A stretch of DNA of 41,589 nucleotides, from positions 1 through 41,589 of the forward strand of contig JARXAQ010000316.1 in NCBI GenBank assembly GCA_029865825.1. Direction: 5' to 3'. This DNA is from Rhizobium sp. Its GTDB lineage: Bacteria; Pseudomonadota; Alphaproteobacteria; Rhizobiales; Rhizobiaceae. The notes under the pieces are model-generated. The model was not told the origin of the DNA, made no database searches, and was given only the letters and a program-made list of their open reading frames with translations. A program made the position numbers and the translations under genes. How positions within the stretch are numbered: the stretch's first letter is position 1; each line of letters begins with the position of its first letter. Positions 15,507 to 23,342 of the stretch are shown here, piece by piece.

Positions 15507-16793
15507 ATGCCTGCTTGTCCAAGCCGCAGCGAGCTTGAAGCTGTCTTCCGAATTGAACGTCCGAGGTTGATCGCGGCGTTGATGCGTCATTCGCGTGATG
15601 TGTCGGTTGTAGAAGACGTCGTACAAGATGCCTTGCTCAAGGCATCTATGGTGTGGTCGAGCAATGGGATACCGCATAATCCCGGCGGATGGCTGTTTGC
15701 CGTCGCCCGCAACCGCTTCATTGATCGCGTGCGGCACAGCCGTATGGCGGACCAGAAGCTTGTGGACCTGACCCATTACATTGAACTTACTCGACCCGCC
15801 TCGCTGTCTGCGGCAAATGAGGCTGTCGCATTTCCCGAGGTGGGCGATGACATCTTGGCTTTGATGTTCATCACCTGTCACTCGAAGCTTTCCAGAGACT
15901 CAAGAGTAACGCTCACGTTGCGATTAGTCGGCGGTCTCACAGTAGATGAAATAGCGCGCGCATTTCAGACTAGTGTGTCGGCAATCGAACAGCGCATCGT
16001 CAGAGCGAAACGAGAGCTTGTCAGTCAAGGTGTTTCCCGCGTGTTGCCGGAGCAGGGGGAGCGAGACGCGCGCCTCGAGTCTGTCATGGAGGTGATCTAC
16101 CTCATCTACAATGAAGGCTATGCGGCCACGGCAGGTCCGACCTTAACGCGCCCGGCACTCTGTTCTGAAGGGTTGAGGCTGGGTCGAATGCTGGCTCATA
16201 TCAAGCCAGAGGAGCCTGAGGTGCTTGGTCTTTTGGCCCTCATGGAGCTTCAGTGCTCTCGGTTGCTTGCCCGACAAGATCGTCAAGGCTTGCCAGTTCC
16301 GCTCGATCGGCAAGATCGTGGCCTGTGGGATCGCCTACTCATCCGCCGGGGCCTGGAGATAGTTGAGAGAGCATGCCGCTTGTCGCCTCCCACAGGGTGG
16401 TACCTTCTCCAAGCGTTGATCTCTGCTTGTCACGCGCGGGCTACGAGCTTTCGAGACACCAATTGGCGAGAGATACTGGCGAGATACGACGCGCTCTTCC
16501 TGTTGAGCCCGACCTACGTTGTTGCCCTCAATAGAGCCGTAGCTGTGTCGTGGGCCATGAACCCCGCTGCAGGAATGGCGGTCCTCAGAGCTATCAGGGA
16601 CGAGTGGAACGTGGAGAGCTACCCGCTTTTTCACGCGACCCGTGCGGATTTCCTTTCGCGTCTGGGGTTGTATGATGAAGCGGCGACGGCCTATCGGGCT
16701 GCCGCCGTACTCAGCACGAACATACCCCAACAACTATTCTTGGCGATGCGAGCCGAGCAATGCCAAGAGGCGTTTGCGCGAGGCAGTGCATGA
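15507..16793 (+). CDS. ECF sigma factor with TPR-like C-terminus (ECF42 type)
   Basis: A 428-residue sigma factor of unusual length. Sigma region 2 (IAALMRHSRDVSVVEDVVQD, ALLKASMVWSS, GGWLFAVARNRFIDRVRHSR) and region 4 (LTLRLVGGLTVDEIARAFQT, SVSAIEQRIVRAKREL) fill the first 200 residues. The remaining 230 are the DUF6596/TPR-like C-terminal extension typical of ECF42, with IYLIYNEGYAA, LGLLALMELQ and YDEAATAYRAAAVLS. There is no anti-sigma gene; in this class the C-terminal domain is thought to do the regulation. The start is ATG 15507, before SELEAVFR; GTG 15432, overlapping the YciI stop, is the alternative. Confidence 0.88.
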   Translation: MPACPSRSELEAVFRIERPRLIAALMRHSRDVSVVEDVVQDALLKASMVWSSNGIPHNPGGWLFAVARNRFIDRVRHSRMADQKLVDLTHYIELTRPASLSAANEAVAFPEVGDDILALMFITCHSKLSRDSRVTLTLRLVGGLTVDEIARAFQTSVSAIEQRIVRAKRELVSQGVSRVLPEQGERDARLESVMEVIYLIYNEGYAATAGPTLTRPALCSEGLRLGRMLAHIKPEEPEVLGLLALMELQCSRLLARQDRQGLPVPLDRQDRGLWDRLLIRRGLEIVERACRLSPPTGWYLLQALISACHARATSFRDTNWREILARYDALFLLSPTYVVALNRAVAVSWAMNPAAGMAVLRAIRDEWNVESYPLFHATRADFLSRLGLYDEAATAYRAAAVLSTNIPQQLFLAMRAEQCQEAFARGSA

Positions 16794-16822
16794 AATATGG
16801 CAACTAGCAAAGTTGCCATATT
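16794..16822. terminator. Hairpin after the ECF gene
   Basis: AATATGGCAACT, loop AGCAA, then the exact reverse complement AGTTGCCATATT. It begins one base after the ECF stop codon and lies in the convergent gap with the DeoR gene. There is no T-run, so it may be a bidirectional or Rho-assisted terminator, or an mRNA-stabilising hairpin. Confidence 0.45.
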
Positions 16823-16923
16823 CGCTGCCCCTCGCATAAAAGTCCGGGGGCCAACAGTCCGCCGTCATGGGGCGACCATACTCCGTCTCCCAAACACTTG
16901 CGGCGACACCGCCCCCGGAAGGA

Positions 16924-17682
16924 TCAGATTCCGAGGAGGGACGCGTCTAGGAGGCCTTCAAATACCGGGTGCCCGGTGCTCTTCTGCTCAATGACGTAGG
17001 TGTCCACGTCAGTCATTTCTGCAAATTTGAAAGCTGCGACGGTCCCCAGCTTGTCGGAAGTAGCCGCAGCGATCACCTCAGCAGAGGAGCAAATCATGGC
17101 CTCTTTCACTGCTGCCTCATCAACGCTGCCAGTTGTGAGCCCATGCGTCGCATCTAATCCGTGGATACCCAGGAAGCATATGTCTGCGTTCACTCGCCGA
17201 ACCTGCTCAAGCACCCGTGCGCCCAAGGTCATCTGGCTGTGCTGATCAACAGTTCCACCAAGGAGCACCACGCGTAGGTTGCGGTGGTGGCGCGTCGCCT
17301 CAGCCACCGTGATGCTATTGGTCACAATGGTGGCCGACAGATCTATCGGTAAGTGCCTCACGATCTCAACGTTCGTTGTCCCGCCGTCGACTAAAATCAC
17401 CTGGTTCTCTGACACCCTAGAACCTGCTGCTTTTGCGAGCCTTACCTTCTCTTCGACCGAAATTTTGTAGCGGGCATGAAACTCCTGATGGGCGGGGCCG
17501 ACCGGGAGCGCTGCACCATGTACACGCTTAATCAGGCCCCCTGCCGCTAGCTCACGGAAGTCGCGTCTCGCCGTATGCTCGGAAATCTGAAAATGCGCCG
17601 AGAGCTCGTGAGTGGATAGCCGCCCGAGCTCTGCCAATCTCTGAAGGATAAAGCTCCGGCGCTCATCCGGGGTGGAATCCAT
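16924..17682 (-). CDS. DeoR/GlpR-family sugar-responsive regulator
   Basis: A 252-residue DeoR regulator. The HTH at about 10-60 reads FILQRLAELGRLSTHELSAH, HTARRDFRELAAGGLIKRVH. The C-terminal sugar-phosphate-binding domain has ILVDGGTTNVEIVRHL, LRVVLLGGTVD, GIHGLDATHGLTTGSVDEAA and AATSDKLGTVAAFKFAEM. It is divergent from nagA 73 bp away, with an imperfect CTCGTTTTAT/ATAAACGAG dyad between. DeoR proteins of this type respond to phosphorylated sugars, so repression of nagA relieved by an amino-sugar phosphate is a good guess. Confidence 0.93.
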   Translation of the reverse strand: MDSTPDERRSFILQRLAELGRLSTHELSAHFQISEHTARRDFRELAAGGLIKRVHGAALPVGPAHQEFHARYKISVEEKVRLAKAAGSRVSENQVILVDGGTTNVEIVRHLPIDLSATIVTNSITVAEATRHHRNLRVVLLGGTVDQHSQMTLGARVLEQVRRVNADICFLGIHGLDATHGLTTGSVDEAAVKEAMICSSAEVIAAATSDKLGTVAAFKFAEMTDVDTYVIEQKSTGHPVFEGLLDASLLGI

Positions 17683-17698
17683 TTGTGTTCACCGTGTG

Positions 17699-17728
17699 CT
17701 CGTTTTATACCGAGTGTGCATAAACGAG
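17699..17728. promoter_or_regulatory. Imperfect dyad between DeoR and nagA
   Basis: CTCGTTTTAT (17699-17708) and ATAAACGAG (17720-17728) are inverted repeats apart from one extra T in the left arm. It lies in the 73-bp divergent gap. A further pair of related words, GTGTGCTCG and GAGTGTGC, lies in the same place. This is probably the DeoR operator. Confidence 0.45.
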
Positions 17729-17755
17729 AATGATTCATCGCACAAGGATACTCAG

Positions 17756-18967
17756 ATGAATGCTTTTCAAGCCATCAAGGCAGACATCATTCTTCCCAGC
17801 GAGGTACTTAAGGACCATGTGCTGGAAATTGAAGATGGTCATATCAGTCGATTAAGTAGCATCGAACCAGACGGGAGCGGGGATCCCCTCCTTTCCTTTG
17901 ACGACTGCTATATTTGCCCGGGTTTCATCGATGTTCACGTGCATGGAGGCATGGGAGCGGATTTCATGGACGGGACTGAGCAGGCTGTCCGGATCGCAAA
18001 TCTCGCGCATCTCAAGCATGGCACGACCTCAATATTCCCGACGACCACAACGGGAACATTTGACGAGTTGGATGCGATGGTCAAAGCGTGCGAAAACGTG
18101 CAGAAAGGCTGGACCGTGAGAGATGGTGCGCGGATCGCTGGTGTGCATTTCTACGGGCCGTATTTTGCTGAAGACAAGGTCGGTATTCATGATCCAAGCG
18201 GTCGTCGAGACCCCGATCGTGAAGAATATGAGTACTTCCTAACCCGCGACATTGTTAAGATTGCTACGTGTGCAGCGGAACTGCGCGGTGCATCTGAATT
18301 CTATAAATATGCCCGCCAGCACACCGATCTCCTGACATGCGGACACTCGAACTCTTCATGGGCGGAAATGAGCCGCGCTTACCTCAATGGCGTTCGGCAT
18401 GTGGATCATTTTTGGTGTGCTATGAGCTCCGTGTCGTCTCTTCGAAAGCGGCTCGGCGATCCTATGCAAGCCAGCATGGAGCAATTCGTGCTAGCGAACC
18501 CCGGGATGAGCACCGAAGTGATAGCGGATGGAATACACCTTTCCGATGATCTGCTGAGGTTCGCCTTCCACCTCATCGGCCCCACCCGAACGTGCTTGGT
18601 AACCGACGCAAACAGAGCGATGGATGCCCCTCCTGGCAGGCACCGTTTTGGCCCAAGTGGAAGCGGAACGGAGGTGATTAGCGATGGCAAGTCGGTGAGG
18701 GGCTTGGACGGTGACCTCGCAAGTTCGATGCACGGTATGGACCACATGGTGCGAACAATGGCGGCCGCGGTAGGGAGCGATTTGCCGTCCGTCATCCGGA
18801 TGGCAACATTGACTCCTGCCGAACGGGCAGGGATTAACGACCGGGTCGGTAGTATCGAGGTCGGGAAGTTGGCAGATCTCGTCGTTCTAGAGCGCGATCT
18901 TCGCGTCAAAGCGGTACTGGTGGGCGGAGAGCTCGCCTACGCTCGCAGTTGCGACGTCCACGCATAG
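17756..18967 (+). CDS. nagA: N-acetylglucosamine-6-phosphate deacetylase-like amidohydrolase
   Basis: A 403-residue amidohydrolase of the NagA group, which removes the acetyl group from GlcNAc-6-P. FIDVHVHGG (residues 58-65) holds the HxH metal pair, TCGHSNSSW (about 194-202) a further metal His, HFWCAM (218-223) matches NagA's HLFNAM, and LVTDANRAMD (about 284-293) holds the catalytic Asp. Where most NagA enzymes read HLEGPF this one reads HFYGPYFAEDKVG, so the conserved Glu is replaced by Tyr, as in a recognised NagA-like subgroup. ATG 17756 has AAGGA seven bases upstream. No kinase, PTS or nagB gene follows it, so the substrate assignment rests on family and the divergent DeoR. Confidence 0.82.
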   Translation: MNAFQAIKADIILPSEVLKDHVLEIEDGHISRLSSIEPDGSGDPLLSFDDCYICPGFIDVHVHGGMGADFMDGTEQAVRIANLAHLKHGTTSIFPTTTTGTFDELDAMVKACENVQKGWTVRDGARIAGVHFYGPYFAEDKVGIHDPSGRRDPDREEYEYFLTRDIVKIATCAAELRGASEFYKYARQHTDLLTCGHSNSSWAEMSRAYLNGVRHVDHFWCAMSSVSSLRKRLGDPMQASMEQFVLANPGMSTEVIADGIHLSDDLLRFAFHLIGPTRTCLVTDANRAMDAPPGRHRFGPSGSGTEVISDGKSVRGLDGDLASSMHGMDHMVRTMAAAVGSDLPSVIRMATLTPAERAGINDRVGSIEVGKLADLVVLERDLRVKAVLVGGELAYARSCDVHA

Positions 18968-19053
18968 AACTCCAGGAGAGGAGAAGACTATCCTTGAATA
19001 GGGATGGCGGGTCAAAATACTTGGCTTGCCGTCATCTCAGGGCTGCGAGCCGA

Positions 19054-19680
19054 TTAATTCGAAGGCCGTGTCGCGAAGATGAGCAGCCCGCCGAAACAGA
19101 CCATGCCGATCCCACTTGCTCTGTTGAACCACCTAAACGCATTAGGATTGGTCGTCAGCCTTCTCATCTTCGTCCCCGCATATCCGTAGACGGCCACAGC
19201 TACCAGCTCCAGCGCGAGAAACACTCCGCCCAGCGTGGCGAAACTCACCCAGTATTCGTCCGCTGCCACGAACTGTGGAAAGAACGCGGTGAAGATGAGG
19301 ACGGCCTTCGGGTTTCCGGCTGCCACAAGAAACTCTCTCCTTGCCAGTTCTAGCAGATCTTCTGACCGAGCACTTAGATGAGGGGAGGGGGGCTCTATCT
19401 TTCCCCTCATCAGACGAAAGCCGATCCAAAGTAAATACGCTGCTCCGAGCGTTTTCATGACCGTGAAGGCAATCTCGGAAGCTGCAAGTATCGCGCCCAG
19501 GCCGCAAGCTGAAATCCCAATCATCACGATGAAGGCGGCCAATCGCCCAGCGGCAGACAAGACCGCTGCGCCGAGGCCATATTGGGCTCCAACAGACACC
19601 GAGAGTAAGTTGTTGGGTCCAAATGCCATGTTAAGTGCAAAGCAGGCCGGGATGAACAGGAGCAGTGTTTCGAGCGTCAT
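19054..19680 (-). CDS. LysE-family amino-acid exporter
   Basis: A 208-residue membrane protein with six likely helices (first about 5-25, last about 187-205). It opens MTLETLLLFIPACFALNMAF, has FGPNNLLSVS (the family's PGPN-like motif with FGPNN), GAAYLLWIGFRLM, and GNPKAVLIFTAFFPQF, which matches the conserved NPKA/G...FFPQF block of LysE/RhtB exporters. ATG 19680 with AAAGGAG eight bases upstream is preferred over the track start at 19788. It probably exports an amino acid or related compound. It stands apart from the LysE gene at 23343, which is a different subgroup. Confidence 0.9.
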   Translation of the reverse strand: MTLETLLLFIPACFALNMAFGPNNLLSVSVGAQYGLGAAVLSAAGRLAAFIVMIGISACGLGAILAASEIAFTVMKTLGAAYLLWIGFRLMRGKIEPPSPHLSARSEDLLELARREFLVAAGNPKAVLIFTAFFPQFVAADEYWVSFATLGGVFLALELVAVAVYGYAGTKMRRLTTNPNAFRWFNRASGIGMVCFGGLLIFATRPSN

Positions 19681-19837
19681 GCAAATATCTCCTTTATGCA
19701 GCAGATGCGCGGGCGGTTTATGCAGGTGCTGCGTTCGCTTCCTCCGGTCCCCCGAAGGTTCGTGGATAAGGGGGCGAGTGCAGTTCAAGACTCGATGCCG
19801 CTACTGGAGACGGACCGAACCAACGCCTCCGGCATGT

Positions 19838-20206
19838 TCAGGGAGTGCCCGCTCGCTTTATGGCGATATCGACCAAAATGCCCTGGAAGGCTTCCTGTAA
19901 GGCGATCGTCTGTCGTCGAACGTCAGCAGCAAGCGCGTCCACTTTCGCCGCGTCATAGGGCTTGGTCACAAGGGAGTGCATCATCTCCTGTCTCGTTACC
20001 CTCAATTGCCGAATAAGCGGACGAAGCTCCTCCCGCCGAGCAGAGATTTCCTGTGGCAGCAGTTCTTCAATCTCGGGTGGAAGAGCGGCACGCTCGATCA
20101 GCCACTCCCTCTTGGCGCTTCCTTCACCCCAGTAGTAGCTCACCGCGAAGGCATTGCCGAACAGGGAGAGCAGGAGGAGGAATGAGACAATCTGCATCTT
20201 TCTCAC
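19838..20206 (-). CDS. Periplasmic sensor protein, Spy/CnrX-like
   Basis: A 122-residue protein with an N-terminal membrane anchor or signal (MRKMQIVSFLLLLSLFGNAF), then WLIERAALPPEIEELLPQEI, ELRPLIRQLRVTRQEMMHSL, PYDAAKVDALAADVRRQTIA. It looks like the periplasmic heavy-metal sensor family (CnrX/Spy-type helical hairpin). It is the last gene of an overlapping operon with a membrane protein and an ECF sigma factor; the ATG lies inside the stop of the preceding gene (four-base overlap). It probably senses periplasmic metal or envelope stress and acts through the membrane partner. A decayed homologue lies at 24328-24694. Confidence 0.8.
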   Translation of the reverse strand: MRKMQIVSFLLLLSLFGNAFAVSYYWGEGSAKREWLIERAALPPEIEELLPQEISARREELRPLIRQLRVTRQEMMHSLVTKPYDAAKVDALAADVRRQTIALQEAFQGILVDIAIKRAGTP

Positions 20207-20589
20207 TGAAATTCTCCGATCCTCAAGTCCCCCATCGCATAACTAAGCGCCGCAGCTTGCAGAGCCTCCATCCGAGCGTCTGCGTAACCCAGACCAAATC
20301 CAGTCCCGATTGTGAGCAGCAGCAGTGCTGCACAGGCAGATCCAAGCAAGCGAGCTCTTGCAGAAGAGCTCACGGCGGGGCTTCTCCAAGGGGCGCCTCG
20401 GAGCTCCGCGTTATCATCGAAGACAGCAATTTCAATCAAGCCATCGAGACGTCGCGCCTCCTCATGCAAGCTCCGGGCCCGATAATCAGCGTGAATAAGG
20501 ATCTCACCAGGCCGACGAAGCTCGACCGGCCAGTCTTCTAGGTCCGAGCCGTAAAGGAGAAGATGGGTCTCGAGTTCATTAAGGTCCAT
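20203..20589 (-). CDS. Membrane-anchored anti-sigma-like protein
   Basis: A 128-residue protein with an acidic N-terminal part (LNELETHLLLYGSDLEDWPV, residues 3-22), a charged linker, and a single helix at about residues 84-102 (SACAALLLLTIGTGFGLGY), with a short outside tail. The gene overlaps the ECF gene by 11 bases and the sensor gene by four. The order sigma / membrane protein / periplasmic sensor matches the CnrH-CnrY-CnrX arrangement, so it is probably the anti-sigma factor. No zinc-binding HxxxCxxC motif is seen. A decayed copy of its C-terminal half lies at 24179-24331. Confidence 0.7.
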   Translation of the reverse strand: MDLNELETHLLLYGSDLEDWPVELRRPGEILIHADYRARSLHEEARRLDGLIEIAVFDDNAELRGAPWRSPAVSSSARARLLGSACAALLLLTIGTGFGLGYADARMEALQAAALSYAMGDLRIGEFQ

Positions 20590-21181
20590 CGTTTCTTTCT
20601 CTCATTCGACTGCGCAGCGTCCGACGTGCTCTGACAATTAACTGCTCAGTCGCTGGTTTCGAGGACCCGATAATCTCGGCGACCTCGCCTACCGACCTTT
20701 CGCCCACCGTAGTAAGCAGCAGGGCCAGTCTTTGTCTCTCCGGAAGGGACGCGAGATCTCGACCGAGGGAAGCGATTTCCTGCTGTCCTGACACGACGCG
20801 ATCAGCGAGTGGTTCTGGAGAAGCCCAATCCATCATACCCAGGGGTGTCGTGAGCCATCGCCAACGATTCCTTTGACGATCGATGCAGCGATTGGCCACG
20901 ACGCGGTAGAGCCAAGTTCCGACGCTCCCGCGCTGCCCGTCAAACCGCCCCGCTGATGACCAAAGGGAGATAAAAGCTTCCTGGACCACTTCGTCTGCCT
21001 CAGCATCGTTCAGAAACTGCCGCGCGATAGCACGCAGTCTTCGCTCATGACGCTCCACCAGATGCGCAAACGATTTCTCGTCACCTGCGGCCGACTTGTG
21101 GAGCAATGATAAATCTAAGGCGGGGTCGCTCCCGCCCCGCATGTCCGATGACTTGGCCACTAGGTCATGTCTCTGTTTCAA
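20579..21181 (-). CDS. ECF RNA polymerase sigma factor
   Basis: A 200-residue ECF sigma factor. Region 2 has FAHLVERHERRLRAIARQFL, EADEVVQEAFISLWSSAGRF and TWLYRVVANRCIDRQRNR. Region 4 has LASLPERQRLALLLTTVGER and EVAEIIGSSKPATEQLIVRA. The length is normal. The start at 21181 is a TTG with no clear Shine-Dalgarno; ATG 21142 (MRGGSDPALDL) is an alternative. It heads a three-gene overlapping operon with an anti-sigma-like protein and a Spy/CnrX-like sensor. Its targets are not visible; the SH3 gene at 21459 is the nearest divergent gene. Confidence 0.9.
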   Translation of the reverse strand: MKQRHDLVAKSSDMRGGSDPALDLSLLHKSAAGDEKSFAHLVERHERRLRAIARQFLNDAEADEVVQEAFISLWSSAGRFDGQRGSVGTWLYRVVANRCIDRQRNRWRWLTTPLGMMDWASPEPLADRVVSGQQEIASLGRDLASLPERQRLALLLTTVGERSVGEVAEIIGSSKPATEQLIVRARRTLRSRMRERNDGP

Positions 21182-21458
21182 ATCTGGGCAGCCTGATGGG
21201 GCAATTGTGCAGGTTGCTTCACCCGCTCATGTCGCCCCTAAACTTCACAGCTGCATCCCAGTTCTGTTGTTGATACGAGCGACACCGCGCAAACCTACGC
21301 TGGCCGCTACCTCATGACGAATGAGACCAAACTTTTCTGACACGAGCCGGGGGCTGAAGAGGTTATTTGCGTCGGAAAGCTTCGAAGGGCGTAGGTTCGA
21401 GCCTTCAAGGACGTTTCAGCAGTGACGCGTCGCAGCACTGAAAAACTGGAGCCTTGAA

Positions 21459-21866
21459 ATGCTGAAAAAATATCTGATCTTCGCGATTGCCCTGCTAGGT
21501 GCGAGCTCAACGATGGCGGCTTCCGCCGTCACTCGAGCGGATCTGAACCTGCGAACAGGTCCAGGCGTTTCCTATCCCGCAGTTGCCACTGTTCCATATG
21601 GCCAAGCTCTTAATGTCGTAGGCTGCGCGGAACGTGGTCGTTGGTGCGATGTTGTCTGGAACGGCTATCGAGGCTGGGTAAGCGGCAGCTACCTTGGTGC
21701 CATGACCGCACGCGCGCCTGTCGTAGTCTACGACCCCGTCCTATACGAACGTCATTATCTTGGCGCGCCCTACCTCAATCCAAGAGCCGCTGCTCGACGA
21801 GATGCAAGGATTGAGTACCGGGTTCATCGGCGTATGGATCGACGTTGGGGTCGTTGGACAGACTGA
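21459..21866 (+). CDS. Exported SH3-domain protein
   Basis: A 135-residue protein with a signal peptide (MLKKYLIFAIALLGASSTMA, cleavage near residue 20) and a bacterial SH3 domain at about 22-80: TRADLNLRTGPGVSYPAVAT (the LNLRTGPG signature), GCAERGRWCDVVWNGYRGWV and SGSYLG. The C-terminal tail is basic and rich in Arg, Tyr and Trp. Such proteins bind the cell wall or act in the periplasm. It is divergent from the ECF operon with 277 bp between. I saw no convincing ECF-type promoter there, although a GGAA...GGTT pair near 21376 could be one. Confidence 0.88.
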   Translation: MLKKYLIFAIALLGASSTMAASAVTRADLNLRTGPGVSYPAVATVPYGQALNVVGCAERGRWCDVVWNGYRGWVSGSYLGAMTARAPVVVYDPVLYERHYLGAPYLNPRAAARRDARIEYRVHRRMDRRWGRWTD

Positions 21867-21885
21867 CGGCGAAGTCCAAAGGTTT

Positions 21886-21911
21886 GAGCTGGCGCGAGCA
21901 AGAGCCAGCTC
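21886..21911 (+). terminator. Hairpin after the SH3 gene
   Basis: GAGCTGGC (21886-21893), a ten-base loop, and GCCAGCTC (21904-21911), followed by TT. It lies 20 bp after the SH3 stop and just before the GNAT gene. The T-run is weak, so termination is possible but not certain. Confidence 0.4.
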
Positions 21912-21921
21912 TTAGCCTTGG

Positions 21922-22503
21922 ATGCGATGCCGCGGGAGATGGCAATTGTCACCACCAAAAGACGATGTATTGGTTCTCAGGCGCCCGGCATTGCAGGACC
22001 TAAGCGAGTTCTGTCGATACGTTCCATCCTCACAGACTGCACGCATGGCCGGATTGCGATCAGATTTGAAGTGGGACGCGGTGGCTGAGGGCAAGCAACT
22101 ATTTGATCGGCTCAATGCCAGCCGCTTCGGATGGGTTGTCGAAGTCGATGGGCGTGTGATTGGACACATCAGGCTGTCGGAGACGGAGGAGTCGCAAAGG
22201 CGAGGGCGCATCGCCATGGGTCTCCTGTCAGATGAAGACATGGCACGAGGCTATGGGCGACGGTCAATCGCCCTGATCCTGGACCACCTTTTCACTCGCC
22301 AATACTTCCATCGTATCGATCTTCGCGTGCTCTCGTACAATCGGCGGGCGATCCGTTGCTATCTCGCATGCGGCTTTCGATTTGAAGGACTCGAGCGAGA
22401 GGTTTTCCACCTCGACGGTAACTGGTTCGGCGATTGGATCATGGGAATCCTTGAGCATGAAGAGCGGATTGTCCCCATGGCGGGCGACAAGTTGATCACT
22501 TGA
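21922..22503 (+). CDS. GNAT N-acetyltransferase (RimJ/RimL-like)
   Basis: A 193-residue GNAT protein. LVLRRPALQDLSEFCRYV is the beta1-helix opening, WVVEVDGRVIGHIRLSETEE the central strand, MARGYGRRSIALILDHLFTR the acetyl-CoA loop, and LRVLSYNRRAIRCYLACGFR followed by FEGLEREVFHLDG the RimL-type ending. The annotated ATG 21922 has poor support; TTG 21946 preceded by GGGAGA may be the real start and still keeps the whole domain. It is first in a tight unit: its TGA overlaps the TTG of the TSUP gene. Confidence 0.88.
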   Translation: MRCRGRWQLSPPKDDVLVLRRPALQDLSEFCRYVPSSQTARMAGLRSDLKWDAVAEGKQLFDRLNASRFGWVVEVDGRVIGHIRLSETEESQRRGRIAMGLLSDEDMARGYGRRSIALILDHLFTRQYFHRIDLRVLSYNRRAIRCYLACGFRFEGLEREVFHLDGNWFGDWIMGILEHEERIVPMAGDKLIT

Positions 22504-23339
22504 GAATCCTGACGACAAGGATGGACGAATTGCCAGAGATCACGATCCCCGTTGTGGCAGGCGCAATGCTCGCAGGCTTTATTCAAGGCCTGACCGGATT
22601 TGCTTACGGGTTGGTCGCGATGTCGGTGTGGGTATGGGTACTTGATCCGCAAACAGCAGCAGCCTTGGTTGTCGTTGGCGCCTTGTCCGGGCAAGTGAGC
22701 ACGAAGCTTGTTGAGCGAAAACGACGCTCATCGCCACGTCTGATACCCTATCTGGTCGGTGGAGGAGTTGGTCTTGCGGTCGGTTTTACGCTCCTTCCAT
22801 TTGTTAGTGTCACAGGCTTTAGATTGTCGGTAGGTATCTTTCTCATGGTCTGGTGCCCGATCATGTTGATGTGGCGACGCATCCCGGCCGTGACCGCGAG
22901 TAGCCGCGCTGCAGATGCGCTGGTGGGCTCTCTTGCGGGGGGCATGGCAGCATTTGGCGGATTGTCCGGTCCACTTCCGGTCTTGTGGACTTCCTTGCAG
23001 CGTCTCGAAAAAGCGGTGCAGCGCGAAATTGTCCAAGAGTTCAACCTTCTGATCTTGGCAGTCACCTTTGTAGGTTACGTCGCGACTGGACAATTTCGGT
23101 CAGAATTCTTCCCTATTGCTGGGGCGGTGGTGCCAATCACTCTTATGGCAACCTTCTTGGGACGCTTGGCATTCTCGATGATATCTCAGTCTCTGTTTCG
23201 AACAATTTTACTGCTTGTGCTGACTGGCTCTGGGGCAGCGATCGTCTCATCGACTCAAGCATCGGGAATGGAACCTTCGCCATCTGCTGAGTACTGTGTC
23301 AGGCGCCCGTGCTGGATCCAGACCGGGACGTTGAGGTGA
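22500..23339 (+). CDS. TSUP-family (TauE/SafE) membrane transporter
   Basis: A 279-residue polytopic protein with about eight membrane helices. The opening AGAMLAGFIQGLTGFAYGLV and the second-half repeat VGSLAGGMAAFGGLSGPLPV are the duplicated signature of sulfite exporter TauE/SafE-like (TSUP) proteins, which move sulfonates, sulfite or other organic anions. The start is TTG 22500 overlapping the GNAT stop, or ATG 22521. The extreme C-terminus after about residue 255 is hydrophilic and not typical. The next gene begins three bases after its stop, so GNAT-TSUP-LysE is one operon. Confidence 0.88.
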   Translation: MRILTTRMDELPEITIPVVAGAMLAGFIQGLTGFAYGLVAMSVWVWVLDPQTAAALVVVGALSGQVSTKLVERKRRSSPRLIPYLVGGGVGLAVGFTLLPFVSVTGFRLSVGIFLMVWCPIMLMWRRIPAVTASSRAADALVGSLAGGMAAFGGLSGPLPVLWTSLQRLEKAVQREIVQEFNLLILAVTFVGYVATGQFRSEFFPIAGAVVPITLMATFLGRLAFSMISQSLFRTILLLVLTGSGAAIVSSTQASGMEPSPSAEYCVRRPCWIQTGTLR

Positions 23340-23342
23340 GCC

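Noticed and set aside
14791-15508. Minus-strand ORFs of 100-220 codons across the YciI region
   Set aside because: They overlap the well-supported YciI and ECF genes; composition is poor and no motif is seen.
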